Source: Sphingomonas abaci (GTDB taxonomy: Bacteria > Pseudomonadota > Alphaproteobacteria > Sphingomonadales > Sphingomonadaceae). Taken from it: a stretch of DNA of 64,000 nt. Below are positions 1 to 7,693 of the stretch, piece by piece; position 1 is the stretch's first letter, and every line of letters starts with the position of its first letter. A model generated the notes under the pieces. The model was not told where the DNA came from. It searched no databases and saw only the letters and a program-made list of their open reading frames with translations. The stretch is taken from assembly GCF_014199625.1 (NCBI RefSeq), contig NZ_JACHNY010000002.1, forward strand, positions 372,001 to 436,000, given 5' to 3'. The translations under genes and the position numbers were made by a program.

Positions 1-1315
1 CCTGGAACCCGCCGACCGCGAGGCCGGGGATATGCTCGCCGGGCTTGAACGGCGAGTCCAGGTTCGGTCCCATGCGATAGCCGTCGAAATGGACATGGTT
101 CGGCGGCGCCTGGCGCGCATCGTCGAGATGCGAGGGCGCGGACCAGACGCGATATTGCTCGCGAATGCCCATATGGTCCATCTGCTCGGCGATGAACGTG
201 TCGAGCGAGGTCTGCCAGATCCGGGCATAGGCATCGGCCGCGATGCGGAATGGGTTGGTGGTGCGCCCGGCATAGCGGATCGCATAGACGCCTGGCTCGC
301 GCACCGACGAGAAGTCGAAGGCGGCATAGTCGTAGCGTGTATAGCGTCCGCGCGGACGGGTCGCGGCGTGCAGGACGACCTGTTCGCCATCGCTGCCCAG
401 GCGGACGAGTTCCGCCTCGCGCGGGGCCGGGAAGTTCGGGTCGAGTTCGATCAGCGCGACCTTCGCCCGCCCCGGCGTATAGCCCGCCTGGTTGAACGAG
501 ACGACCGGCTGGCGGACCCAATCCTTCACCAGGTTGGGGCGCACGTGCCAGACGATGGCATCGTCCTTCGCGCCGGCCGCGATCTCCGACCGGACGACGA
601 ACCAGCCATTCTGGGCGCGGGCGCGAGCGTCGTAGAGCGACAGCGGGCCCGTGTCGGACGTGATGGAGACGCGGGTCAGCGGGTCCTCGGGCGCTAGGGT
701 CAGGCTGTGCCCGCCCGATGCTAGCGGCAGCGGATCGCCCGATCCGTCCTTGGCCATCGGCCCGGTTGGATGGCGCGGGAACAGGCCGCCGGCGGCATCC
801 ATCAGGAAGGTCTTGCCGAAATAGCTGCTGGGCAGGAAATCGAGGTTGAAGCCGGCCTTGCCGGCCATCGCGGCGGGCAGGGGACGGTCCAGATCGACCG
901 CGATGCGGAAGGCCCCGTCGCCCTCCGGCGTGACCCGCACGCGGTAGCCCAGGTCCTGCGCCTTGTAGGCGGATCGCACGATCACCGTGTTGGTCGCCCG
1001 GTCGACGCTGCGCCCCAGAAAGGCGGGCACCGGCGCCCATTGCTCGGGCGTCTTGTCCAGCCGCACCGCGCCGTCGGTCGCGATCCGTTCGCCATGGAGG
1101 ACGATCTGGATGCCGGCATTCTTCTCGTCGAAGAAGATCGGGCTGAACTGGTTCTGGTCGATGATGACGCTGAGGCCTCGCCCTTCGAGGGTTTCCGCCG
1201 GGGACACGCTGAGCGCCTGGGCGTCCGCCCGTGACGCGGTCGCGAGGCCCGGCAGGCCGATGGTGAGCGCGCAAAGGGCGACACTGGCCGACAAAGCGGG
1301 CAAAGCCTTGAGCAC
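1..1315 (-). CDS. Glycoside hydrolase family 9 (cellulase-type), secreted, C-terminus cut by window edge
   Basis: About 438 codons are visible from a GTG start 7 nt after an AGGAG site; the C-terminal part lies before position 1. A signal peptide covers roughly residues 1-34. An unassigned region of about 230 residues follows, then an Ig-like domain beginning near residue 270 (SFNQAGYTPGRAKVAL), as in the N-terminal domain of GH9 cellulases. The start of the catalytic domain follows with HFDGYRMGP and GEHIPGLAVGGF, the segment that normally leads to the DAGD motif; that motif and the catalytic acid are off the window. The predicted role is periplasmic or extracellular beta-glucan hydrolysis. 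It lies 74 nt downstream of the esterase at 1390-2382, probably as one operon. The family call rests on the Ig-like and linker motifs only. Confidence 0.7.
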   Translation of the reverse strand, partial: MLKALPALSASVALCALTIGLPGLATASRADAQALSVSPAETLEGRGLSVIIDQNQFSPIFFDEKNAGIQIVLHGERIATDGAVRLDKTPEQWAPVPAFLGRSVDRATNTVIVRSAYKAQDLGYRVRVTPEGDGAFRIAVDLDRPLPAAMAGKAGFNLDFLPSSYFGKTFLMDAAGGLFPRHPTGPMAKDGSGDPLPLASGGHSLTLAPEDPLTRVSITSDTGPLSLYDARARAQNGWFVVRSEIAAGAKDDAIVWHVRPNLVKDWVRQPVVSFNQAGYTPGRAKVALIELDPNFPAPREAELVRLGSDGEQVVLHAATRPRGRYTRYDYAAFDFSSVREPGVYAIRYAGRTTNPFRIAADAYARIWQTSLDTFIAEQMDHMGIREQYRVWSAPSHLDDARQAPPNHVHFDGYRMGPNLDSPFKPGEHIPGLAVGGFQ

Positions 1316-1389
1316 GAGACGTCTCCTGAAAACGGGAAGGAAAGGAGCGGTGGAGAAGGGGCAGGGGCGCGCGATCCGGCGTCGCGGCG

Positions 1390-2382
1390 CTACTCCGCGC
1401 GCATCCAGCCGTGCATCGTCATCCAGCGGGCGAAGGCATCGAACCAGCCGGTCGATGTCGTCGCCTTCGGATACATGCCGAAGCCGTGGCCACCCTGTTC
1501 GTAGAGGTGGAATTCCACCGGCCGGCCGGCCGTGCGCCAGCTGTCGATCAAGGCGAAGTTCGCCTTGCCGAATAGTGGATCGTCCGCCGCGATCGCGGCG
1601 AACAGCGGCGGCGCGTCCGCCGGCACCGTCACCGCCCCCAACGGGCCATAGACATTGCCGAGAAAGGCGGGGCGCGCATCGGTGCCGGCCAGGGCGGTCG
1701 TCATCGTCAGCATCGCACCGGCGGAAAAGCCGACCATGCCGATCCGGCGCGGGTCGACATGCCACTGCTCGGCGCGGGCGCGGATCAGGGCGAAGGCGGC
1801 GCGCGCGTCGGCGACTTGCGGCGCCAGGCTGGCGGCGGCCCGGTCCGCCGGCGGCCGATCGCCCGGACCGCGCACGACCATCGCCTTCATCGACTGATCG
1901 AACGCCGCCATGTCTTGCGGCGTCTGATTGAGGCGGTATTTGAGCACGAAGGCCGCGACGCCGCGCGCGGCCAGGGCCTTGGCGACGTCCCAGCCCTCAT
2001 TCTGCATCGACAGGGTGCGGAATCCACCGCCGGGTGCGACGATGACGGCGGTGCCGTTCGCCTTGGCCGGATCGGGCAGGAATGGGGTGAGCGTTGCGAC
2101 CACGACGTTGCGCGCGAAGACGCTGCCATATTGGCTATGCCAGGCTTCCGGCGCAGTCGCGCCGGGCAGGCGGCCCGTATCGAGCGTGATGGCTCGCGGT
2201 TGCGCGGGCGTCGGAATCGGGACCATCTGGTCGCTGACAGGACCGCGCGTCGTCGCGATCATGGTCTGCGCCTGCGCCGGCGACACGGCGGACGCGGCAC
2301 AGGCCATCACTGTAGCAGCAACGCCAGCCATCCGATGGCGCGACAATGGGTGTCCTGTCCCCCGTATGGACGTGCGAATCAT
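1390..2382 (-). CDS. Secreted alpha/beta hydrolase (acetyl-xylan esterase/dienelactone hydrolase-like)
   Basis: 330 residues with an N-terminal signal segment ending near AQAQ (about residues 1-40). The fold signature is complete: an oxyanion loop APGGGFRTL (about 115-123), nucleophile motif GFSAG, a later acidic residue in AADDPLFG, and catalytic His in GGHGFGMYP near the end. This set is typical of the BD-FAE/Axe-like secreted esterases that deacylate plant polysaccharides. It precedes the GH9 gene on the same strand, which suggests joint action on decorated glucan or hemicellulose. A LacI-type operator sits 35-54 nt upstream of the start. An internal ATG (MAGVAA) is an alternative start, but the longer form keeps a basic n-region. 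The substrate is not identifiable by eye. Confidence 0.8.
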   Translation of the reverse strand: MIRTSIRGTGHPLSRHRMAGVAATVMACAASAVSPAQAQTMIATTRGPVSDQMVPIPTPAQPRAITLDTGRLPGATAPEAWHSQYGSVFARNVVVATLTPFLPDPAKANGTAVIVAPGGGFRTLSMQNEGWDVAKALAARGVAAFVLKYRLNQTPQDMAAFDQSMKAMVVRGPGDRPPADRAAASLAPQVADARAAFALIRARAEQWHVDPRRIGMVGFSAGAMLTMTTALAGTDARPAFLGNVYGPLGAVTVPADAPPLFAAIAADDPLFGKANFALIDSWRTAGRPVEFHLYEQGGHGFGMYPKATTSTGWFDAFARWMTMHGWMRAE

Positions 2383-2416
2383 CCCGCTCTCCCGAATTTA
2401 TCGTTCTTTCGGAGGA

Positions 2417-2436
2417 TGTTATCGATAGCGCTACCA
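2417..2436 (-). promoter_or_regulatory. LacI-family type operator upstream of esterase/GH9 operon
   Basis: The + strand reads TGTTATCGATAGCGCTACCA. It holds an imperfect palindrome centred on GCGC (GATAGC/GCTACC) overlapping a perfect TATCGATA. This matches the general pattern of LacI/GalR sites (TGNTANCGNTANCA-like) found before glycan-utilisation genes. It lies 35-54 nt before the esterase ATG, a position suited to repression. No LacI gene is in the window, so the regulator is inferred. Confidence 0.45.
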
Positions 2437-2483
2437 TCGGGTCAAGCCAGGTTTCGTCTCCCTGTGCGGGGCCTTCGCGGCAT

Positions 2484-3359
2484 TCAGGAGATCGGTACGC
2501 CGCCCGTGACGGCGACGACGTTGCCGGACATGTAGCTGCCCTCCGGCGAGGCGAGCAGCACATAGGCGGGGGCCAGTTCGGCCGGCTGTCCGGCCCGCCC
2601 GACCGGCGTGTCATGACCAAGCGTCTCCAGTTCCTCCGGGGACTTGGCGATAGGCTGGATGGGTGTCCAGATCGGGCCCGGCGCAACCGCGTTCACGCGG
2701 ATTCCGTCTGGCGCCAGCAGGTTGGACAGGCCCACCGTCAGGCTCGATATCGCTCCCTTGGTCGCCGCGTAGACGATCATCGACTTCCCCGCGACCTTGG
2801 CCTGCTCGCTGGTGGTGTTGATGATCGCCGATCCCGGCTTCATGTGCGGCGCCGCCGCCTTGGCCAGGCGGATCATGGCAAAGACGTTCGCGGCGAAGGC
2901 GCCCTGCATCTCGTCGTCGTCGATGCTGTCCAGTCCTTCGTTCATGGTCTGGGCGGCGGCATTGTTGACGAGGACGTCCAGGCCGCCCAGTTCGGTCACG
3001 GTGCGCTTGACCAGATGCGCGCAGTGATCCCGGTCGCGAATGTCGCCCGGCAGCAGCAGGCATTGCCGGCCCGCTTTCTCGACCCAGGCGCGGGTCTCCT
3101 CGGCATCGACCTGCTCGTCGACCAGATAGGAGATCGCGACATCCGCACCCTCCCTTGCATAGGCGATGGCCACGGCCCGCCCGATGCCGGAATCCCCACC
3201 GGTGATCAGCGCGACCTTGTCCGCGAGCAGACCCTTGCCGACATAGCTGGCTTCGCCATGGTCGGGTTTGGTCCGCATCGACCGCGTCAGGCCGGGACGC
3301 GGCTGCTGCGGCTCGTCGGGAAAGCGGGTGGGGCGGCTGGCGTGGGGATCATCGGTCAT
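2484..3359 (-). CDS. SDR family oxidoreductase (YghA/YdaD-like, stress-type)
   Basis: 291 residues. The Rossmann motif GGDSGIG (about residue 53) binds NAD(P); NNAAAQ and the catalytic YAATK motif are present, with an upstream Ser in the NTTSEQAK segment. The long N-terminal extension rich in Pro and Asp before KVALITGG, and the LLLPGDIRD and VAPGPIWTPIQP segments, are typical of the YghA/YdaD group of general-stress alcohol or aldehyde dehydrogenases. The ATG is preceded by AGGA at a good distance. It is a single gene, divergent from the Gfo/Idh/MocA gene at 3539. The substrate is unknown. Confidence 0.85.
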   Translation of the reverse strand: MTDDPHASRPTRFPDEPQQPRPGLTRSMRTKPDHGEASYVGKGLLADKVALITGGDSGIGRAVAIAYAREGADVAISYLVDEQVDAEETRAWVEKAGRQCLLLPGDIRDRDHCAHLVKRTVTELGGLDVLVNNAAAQTMNEGLDSIDDDEMQGAFAANVFAMIRLAKAAAPHMKPGSAIINTTSEQAKVAGKSMIVYAATKGAISSLTVGLSNLLAPDGIRVNAVAPGPIWTPIQPIAKSPEELETLGHDTPVGRAGQPAELAPAYVLLASPEGSYMSGNVVAVTGGVPIS

Positions 3360-3538
3360 GTCGGTTCCTGCTCATGGCGTGGTCGGGGAACGGCCCACGC
3401 GGCGTAACGTGCCGGAGCAACGCGATTTCACGCGCCTAGATCGGGGGCGCGGCGTGTCGAGCGGTTGTGGAAAGCGCCACGGCGACGCTAACGCTGGCCG
3501 GCAGAACCGGCGATCGCGCCGGACCGGGGACCAACATC

Positions 3539-4450
3539 ATGCGCGTGCTCCTGACCGGGTTGGGCGACATCGCCCGCAAGGCCTATCTTCCGGTGCTGTC
3601 CAGGCGTGCCGATCTCGACCTTCATCTCGCGACGCGGGACGAGACGGCGCTTGAGGCGCTCGGCCGGTCGTACCGCATCGCGCATCGTCATGCCGACATC
3701 ATGACGGCGCTGTCCGCCACGTCATACGACGCGGCCTTCGTCCACGCGTCCACCCGGGCGCACGCCGACCTGGTCAGAATCCTGGTCGAAGCGGGTGTGC
3801 CGACCTTCGTCGACAAGCCGCTCGCCGATCGTCTCGACGCGGTCGAAGCGCTGGTCGCCTTGGCCGAGGTGCGTGGCGTGCCGCTCGTGGTCGGGTTCAA
3901 CCGGCGCTTCGCACCCGATTATCGCGCCCTGCGCGGCAGCGCCGCGAGCCTCATTGTCATGGAGAAACACCGCTACCGCCAGCCCGACGAGCCGCGGCGG
4001 GTCGTCTTCGATGACTTCATCCATGTCGTCGATACGTTGCTCTTCCTGGCTCCCGGACCGGTCCGCCGACGCGCCATCGAGACCTATGTCGTGGACGGCA
4101 GGCTGCACACTGTCACCCTGACCTTGGCAGGCGACGGATTCACCGCGATCGGCATGATGGCGCGCGACAGCGGGCTTGACGAGGAACGTCTCGACCTTCT
4201 TGGCGGCGGGGTGCGTCGTACCGTGCTGAACCTTTCGGAACGCGTCGAGGCGAGCGGGACGCAAAGCCTGCACCGGCGGGGCGACTGGACCCCGGTCGGG
4301 CGGCAACGCGGCTTCGAGGCGATGTGCGACGATTTCCTGCTGGCGGCGCGGGAGCGTAGGCCAGTCGATTCCGCCGCGATCCTGGCGACCCATGAACTGT
4401 GCGAAGCCATCGTCGTCCACGCCGGGAAGGCCATCCCCCGACGCGCCTGA
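3539..4450 (+). CDS. Gfo/Idh/MocA family oxidoreductase
   Basis: 303 residues from the ATG at 3539, behind GGGGA. A longer frame from 3467 lacks family-like sequence at its N-terminus. The NAD(P)-binding start MRVLLTGLGDIARKAYLPVL is canonical for MviM/Gfo/Idh/MocA proteins. The FVDKPLADR segment carries the family Lys-Pro pair (usually EKP), followed by VVGFNRRFAPDY. The C-terminal substrate domain is compact, so the protein is shorter than the usual 330-380 residues. It probably oxidises or reduces a sugar-like or cyclic polyol substrate in the cytoplasm. No neighbour points to a pathway. Confidence 0.8.
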   Translation: MRVLLTGLGDIARKAYLPVLSRRADLDLHLATRDETALEALGRSYRIAHRHADIMTALSATSYDAAFVHASTRAHADLVRILVEAGVPTFVDKPLADRLDAVEALVALAEVRGVPLVVGFNRRFAPDYRALRGSAASLIVMEKHRYRQPDEPRRVVFDDFIHVVDTLLFLAPGPVRRRAIETYVVDGRLHTVTLTLAGDGFTAIGMMARDSGLDEERLDLLGGGVRRTVLNLSERVEASGTQSLHRRGDWTPVGRQRGFEAMCDDFLLAARERRPVDSAAILATHELCEAIVVHAGKAIPRRA

Positions 4451-4543
4451 TCGTCGGGCCGCGGCCGGGCGACGGGGACGGCCGAAAGGCCTTGTCACGG
4501 CGGTGGGGAGCCCCGACCTGCTGGCTAAATGGATAGGCAGGCT

Positions 4544-4801
4544 ATGATGGACGAATATGCGCGAGGACGGCGGGACGGCCTAAGGCTCGCCTTATCGATC
4601 CTGGAGGCCGAAGAGGCCAAATGGGAGGCCCTGCTCGGCGAGAGCCGGTCCTGGCGCACCAACGCGACGCGCCTGATCCGCCACAAGGCGTTTCAGGTAG
4701 CCCGCAAGCGCGTGCAGACCGCGCTCAACCGGTTGCTGCCGAAGGCGGAGACCGAATTGCCGGGCGAATTGGCGTCGATGATCGATCGCGCGGGCTTGTG
4801 A
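4544..4801 (+). CDS. Small conserved-type hypothetical protein
   Basis: 85 residues from the ATG at 4544, which follows AGGCAGG. The ATG at 4529 would add five residues but has no ribosome site. The sequence begins MMDEYARGRRDG and is charged and helical throughout (EAEEAKWEALLGES, then a basic RLIRHKAFQVARKRVQ stretch). It has no signal peptide, membrane segment or Cys motif. I do not recognise a family. Codon use (GC-rich third positions) fits a real gene. Confidence 0.55.
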   Translation: MMDEYARGRRDGLRLALSILEAEEAKWEALLGESRSWRTNATRLIRHKAFQVARKRVQTALNRLLPKAETELPGELASMIDRAGL

Positions 4802-4977
4802 GGCGGCGCCGCGACATCCGCCCACGGCGCTTCGTCGAGGAGGCTGCCCGGTGCGTCCTGGCCGGCCCGGCCTTCGCACACATTCGCCGTCGTCGCTGGT
4901 CTTCATGGCGGTTAGCGTAATTTGCCTAGTCAGGCGGAGCATATCATGATGTAAGCCAGCATCGGGTTGGAGACATC

Positions 4978-5163
4978 ATGATGATCGTGAACGCCGAGGG
5001 AGAAGATACCGGGTCGGAGCGAGCCGAGATCCATTTTCTGTCGGCGCTGGTCGACGAATTGATGCGCAAATTGCTTGCGGCCGGGGTGATGACCCAGGCG
5101 GAACTCAACGAGGTCGAGGCGGCGGCCGTCAAGCGGGTCGGCGGAATACCGCGCGCCTGGTAA
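4978..5163 (+). CDS. Small hypothetical protein
   Basis: 61 residues starting MMIVNAEGEDTGSERAEIHF, with GGAG 8 nt before the ATG. The body is one predicted amphipathic helix (FLSALVDELMRKLLAAGVMT) followed by AELNEVEAAAVKRVGG. It is soluble and acidic, with no known motif. It stands alone, convergent with the GAF-protein gene whose stop is 18 nt away. The function is unknown. Confidence 0.55.
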   Translation: MMIVNAEGEDTGSERAEIHFLSALVDELMRKLLAAGVMTQAELNEVEAAAVKRVGGIPRAW

Positions 5164-5181
5164 GCCGCGCGCCTTGCGCCG

Positions 5182-5664
5182 CTACCGTTGCGACATGAGG
5201 CGTTCCGCCTGTCTGGCGAGATGACTGAGGTCGTACACATCGAACGCCTGCAGACGCGGCGCGGTATCGGCGACGCACAGGGCGCCGAGCGCGAAACCCG
5301 CGGTGTCGACGAGCGGGATGCCAGCGTAGAATCGGACATAGGGCGCACCCAGGACCGCCGGATTGTCCAGGAATCGGGAATCGCGCGTGGCATCCGTGAC
5401 GATCAGCGGTTCGCCCGGTCGCATGATCGCGAATGCGCAGAAGGATTCCGACCTCGGCCGTTCGCTGTCGGCTATGCCGACCTTCGCAGCCAGCCACTGA
5501 CGGTTGCGATCCACGAACGAGATGGCCGCGATCGGTGTGGAGGCCAGCGACGCGGCTTGCTCCGCAATCCGCTGAAATTCGGTCGGTGGCGGGCGTTGCG
5601 TGATGCCCGAGGCATCGACAGCCCGTTGTCGATCGGCTTCGTTGGTCGGCCAGGGGGGGCGCAT
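5182..5664 (-). CDS. GAF domain sensor-type protein
   Basis: 160 residues from the ATG at 5664. The frame stays open to 5775 but that extension overlaps an upstream small ORF and looks non-coding. The sequence carries a stand-alone GAF domain: RIAEQAASLASTPIAAISFVDRNRQWL, SFCAFAIM, PLIVTDATRDSRFLDNP, VRFYAGIPLVDTAGFALGALCVAD. These GAF-only proteins usually precede histidine kinase or cyclase modules, but none is attached here. It probably binds a small ligand or senses redox state. No SD is obvious before the chosen start, so the N-terminus is uncertain. Confidence 0.75.
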   Translation of the reverse strand: MRPPWPTNEADRQRAVDASGITQRPPPTEFQRIAEQAASLASTPIAAISFVDRNRQWLAAKVGIADSERPRSESFCAFAIMRPGEPLIVTDATRDSRFLDNPAVLGAPYVRFYAGIPLVDTAGFALGALCVADTAPRLQAFDVYDLSHLARQAERLMSQR

Positions 5665-5710
5665 CAGGTTACAATCATTAGGAGGATCGGGGACGGGGCG
5701 ACCGTTCGCC

Positions 5711-5872
5711 CTACAAGGGACGTTTCGGGGCGGTCGCCATGCAGCGCCGCAACCGGTCTTCAAGCTCGACCACATAGGACCGTATCTGGCGAGCCGTGCC
5801 CGGGTCCGCTGTCATGCCCGCGACACGCGTGGCGACCCGGATCTCGTTCATCAGTTCATCAGCGCTGCTCAT
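5711..5872 (-). CDS. Small hypothetical protein upstream of GAF gene
   Basis: 53 residues, MSSADELMNEIRVATRVAGM, then a helical region (ARQIRSYVVELEDRLRRCMA). The stop lies 46 nt before the chosen GAF start, so the two could be co-transcribed. The residue pattern looks coding, but the ribosome site (GGTGG) is weak and I know no family. It faces the glutaredoxin gene across an intergenic region with a GTTTAC/GTAAAC palindrome. Confidence 0.45.
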   Translation of the reverse strand: MSSADELMNEIRVATRVAGMTADPGTARQIRSYVVELEDRLRRCMATAPKRPL

Positions 5873-5916
5873 CGTAACACCACCAACTGCTGCGACATAA
5901 AGGCTGACGTAAAAAA

Positions 5917-5933
5917 GTTTACAAATGGTAAAC
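5917..5933. promoter_or_regulatory. Perfect inverted repeat GTTTAC-N5-GTAAAC between divergent genes
   Basis: The sequence GTTTACAAATGGTAAAC is a perfect 6-bp inverted repeat with a 5-bp spacer. It lies in a short AT-rich island, 45 nt before the 53-residue ORF and about 108 nt before the glutaredoxin-led operon. It has the form of a dimeric repressor or activator site. The cognate regulator is not identifiable here. Confidence 0.5.
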
Positions 5934-6040
5934 GCGCCGCCGCTTCGCCGCGCGTGACCGTTTCCGGGGTACGGGGCCGGAACGTCGCGCGACGCTGGTC
6001 GCTATAGCGGCACGGGCGCTCAGGTCCGTGGAGATACAAG

Positions 6041-6289
6041 ATGGCGGATACCAGGATGGCCACCCTTTACCGCATGGTGCTGCCCGAACACACCTGCCCG
6101 TTCGGCGTGCGCGCCAAACAGATGCTGGAGGGGGCTGGCTTCACGGTTGACGATCGCCTGCTGCGGTCGCGCGAGGAGGTGGATGCGTTCAAGGCAGAGC
6201 AGGGCGTTGCTACCACCCCGCAGATTGTCATCAATGGTGAGCGGATCGGCGGCAGCGACGATCTCGAACGCTATCTAGGACACGGCTGA
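6041..6289 (+). CDS. Glutaredoxin-like protein
   Basis: 82 residues, near the usual single-domain glutaredoxin length. The active site is CPFG (residues 20-23), a monothiol or GST-like variant of CPYC. The C-terminal half has the family features TTPQIVINGERIGGSDDLERYL: the cis-Pro glutathione-binding loop and the GG-D motif. GGAG lies 10 nt before the ATG. The gene heads a compact operon with TspO, a DCC-type thiol protein and a DUF427 protein, a set often linked to light or redox stress. Confidence 0.85.
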   Translation: MADTRMATLYRMVLPEHTCPFGVRAKQMLEGAGFTVDDRLLRSREEVDAFKAEQGVATTPQIVINGERIGGSDDLERYLGHG

Positions 6290-6293
6290 TCGC

Positions 6294-6821
6294 ATGGCGC
6301 ATCAGGATCGTCGCGCCCCAGGAGGCTTCACGCGTGTAGCGGCACTGGCGGCGGTCGGCGCGGTGCTCGGCGCCAGCGCGCTTGTCGGGCGGCGCAATGC
6401 GCCCGATCCTTCGCACCCGGGCATTCGCCGTTGGTATCGCCGCCTGGACAAGCCCGGCTACACGCCGCCCGACGCGGCGTTCGGGGCCGTCTGGCCGGTG
6501 CTGGAAACCGGCCTGGCGATCGGCGGCTATCGCCTGCTGCGCCGCCCGGCCGGGGCTACGCGCAATGCCGCCATCGGTCTGTGGCTGGTCAACACCGCGA
6601 TGGTCGGCGGCTGGACGCAGCTCTTCTTCCGCGAGAAGCGGCTGGGCGCCAGCGCGGCCGCGTCGGGCGCGATGGTCGCGACGGGTGCCGCCTATGTCGC
6701 GACGGCCGCGCGGGTCGACCGACCAGCGGCGGCGGTGGCGCTGCCGTTCGTCGCCTGGCTGGGCTTCGCCACGCTCTTGGCCGAGCGGATTTGGCGCGAC
6801 AATCCGGACGAGGGGCGATGA
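6294..6821 (+). CDS. TspO/MBR family membrane protein
   Basis: 175 residues. The sequence has the TspO/MBR signature WYRRLDKPGYTPPDAAFGAVWPVL (residues about 47-70), with a first hydrophobic segment at residues 12-31 and further segments covering most of the rest (LWLVNTAMVGGWTQLFF and the last two helices). TspO proteins bind porphyrins and cholesterol-like ligands and modulate tetrapyrrole or oxidative-stress responses. The stop overlaps the next start (ATGA), so translation is coupled to the DCC gene. It starts 4 nt after the glutaredoxin stop. Confidence 0.85.
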   Translation: MAHQDRRAPGGFTRVAALAAVGAVLGASALVGRRNAPDPSHPGIRRWYRRLDKPGYTPPDAAFGAVWPVLETGLAIGGYRLLRRPAGATRNAAIGLWLVNTAMVGGWTQLFFREKRLGASAAASGAMVATGAAYVATAARVDRPAAAVALPFVAWLGFATLLAERIWRDNPDEGR

Positions 6822-7180
6822 AGCGGGTCACCGTCTGGCACGACGGAACTTGTCCGCTCTGCCAGCAAGAAATCGCCGCGATGCGCCGGCTCGACACGCG
6901 CGGCGCCATCACGTTCGTGGATGCGGCGGCCGGCGGCGACTGTCCGCTCGACCGGGCCGACATGCTGGCGCGCTTCCACGCCCGCGAGGACGGAGGCCCG
7001 CTGGTGTCCGGGGCGGCGGCCTTCGCCGCGATGTGGCGTGCGATTCCGGTGCTGCAGCCGCTGGGCGAGATGGCTCGCAACCGGCTGGTCCTGGCGATGC
7101 TCGAACGCCTGTACCGCGGATTCCTCCACGTTCGACCGCGCCTGCAGCGATGGCTGGCGCGGCGGGCGACACTGGCATGA
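6818..7180 (+). CDS. DCC family thiol-disulfide oxidoreductase (DUF393)
   Basis: 120 residues, MKRVTVWHDGTCPLCQQEIA. The N-terminal DGTCPLC motif (CxxC) defines the DCC/DUF393 thioredoxin-like family. Further family positions are ITFVDAAAG and the VSGAAAFAAMWRAIP segment. The start overlaps the tspO stop, and its own stop overlaps the DUF427 start (both ATGA). It is probably a cytoplasmic redox protein. The physiological partner is unknown; neighbours suggest redox or photo-oxidative stress. Confidence 0.85.
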   Translation: MKRVTVWHDGTCPLCQQEIAAMRRLDTRGAITFVDAAAGGDCPLDRADMLARFHAREDGGPLVSGAAAFAAMWRAIPVLQPLGEMARNRLVLAMLERLYRGFLHVRPRLQRWLARRATLA

Positions 7181-7671
7181 GGCCGCAGCCGGACACGCCG
7201 TCGCCCGGCCAGGAAAGCGTGTGGCACTTTCCCCGCCCGGCGATCGCGGAGCCGAGCGACCGGCACATCCGTATCGCGCATCGCGGCGTTTGCGTCGCCG
7301 ATACCCGCAAGGCCGTCCGGACGCTGGAGACCAGCCATCCGCCGAGCTGGTACCTGCCCCCGGCCGACGTGACGCCGGGGTTGCTGCGACGGTCGGACCG
7401 GCGGTCGTTCTGCGAATGGAAGGGCCAGGCAGTCTACTGGCATCTGGTGATCGGCGACGATGTGCTGCGCGACGTGGCGTGGAGCTATCCGTCGCCCACT
7501 CCAGCCTTCGCGATCCTGCGCGACCATGTCGCCTTCTATGCCGGGCCGCTCGATCGATGCACGGTGGACGGGGAGCCGGTGGTCCCGCAGCCCGGCGGCT
7601 TCTATGGCGGGTGGATCACGGTCGACCTGGCCGGGCCGTTCAAAGGCGTGCCGGGCAGCATGGGGTGGTGA
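7177..7671 (+). CDS. DUF427 domain protein
   Basis: 164 residues. The DUF427 core is clear: ESVWHFPRPAIAE, RGVCVADTRKAVRTLETSHPPSWYLPP, then VAWSYPSPTPAF, VAFYAGPLDRCTVDGE, and QPGGFYGGWITVDLAGPFKG close to the C-terminus. The family is of unknown function, with a beta-sandwich-like single domain. It is last in the Grx-TspO-DCC operon, joined by ATGA overlap. The next gene is on the opposite strand. Confidence 0.85.
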   Translation: MRPQPDTPSPGQESVWHFPRPAIAEPSDRHIRIAHRGVCVADTRKAVRTLETSHPPSWYLPPADVTPGLLRRSDRRSFCEWKGQAVYWHLVIGDDVLRDVAWSYPSPTPAFAILRDHVAFYAGPLDRCTVDGEPVVPQPGGFYGGWITVDLAGPFKGVPGSMGW

Positions 7672-7693
7672 GGGGCTCCGCTGGCGGGTGGCG

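Noticed and set aside
4480..4491. GGCC-GAAA-GGCC hairpin after the Gfo/Idh/MocA gene as terminator
   Set aside because: The stem is only 4 bp and no real T-tract follows.
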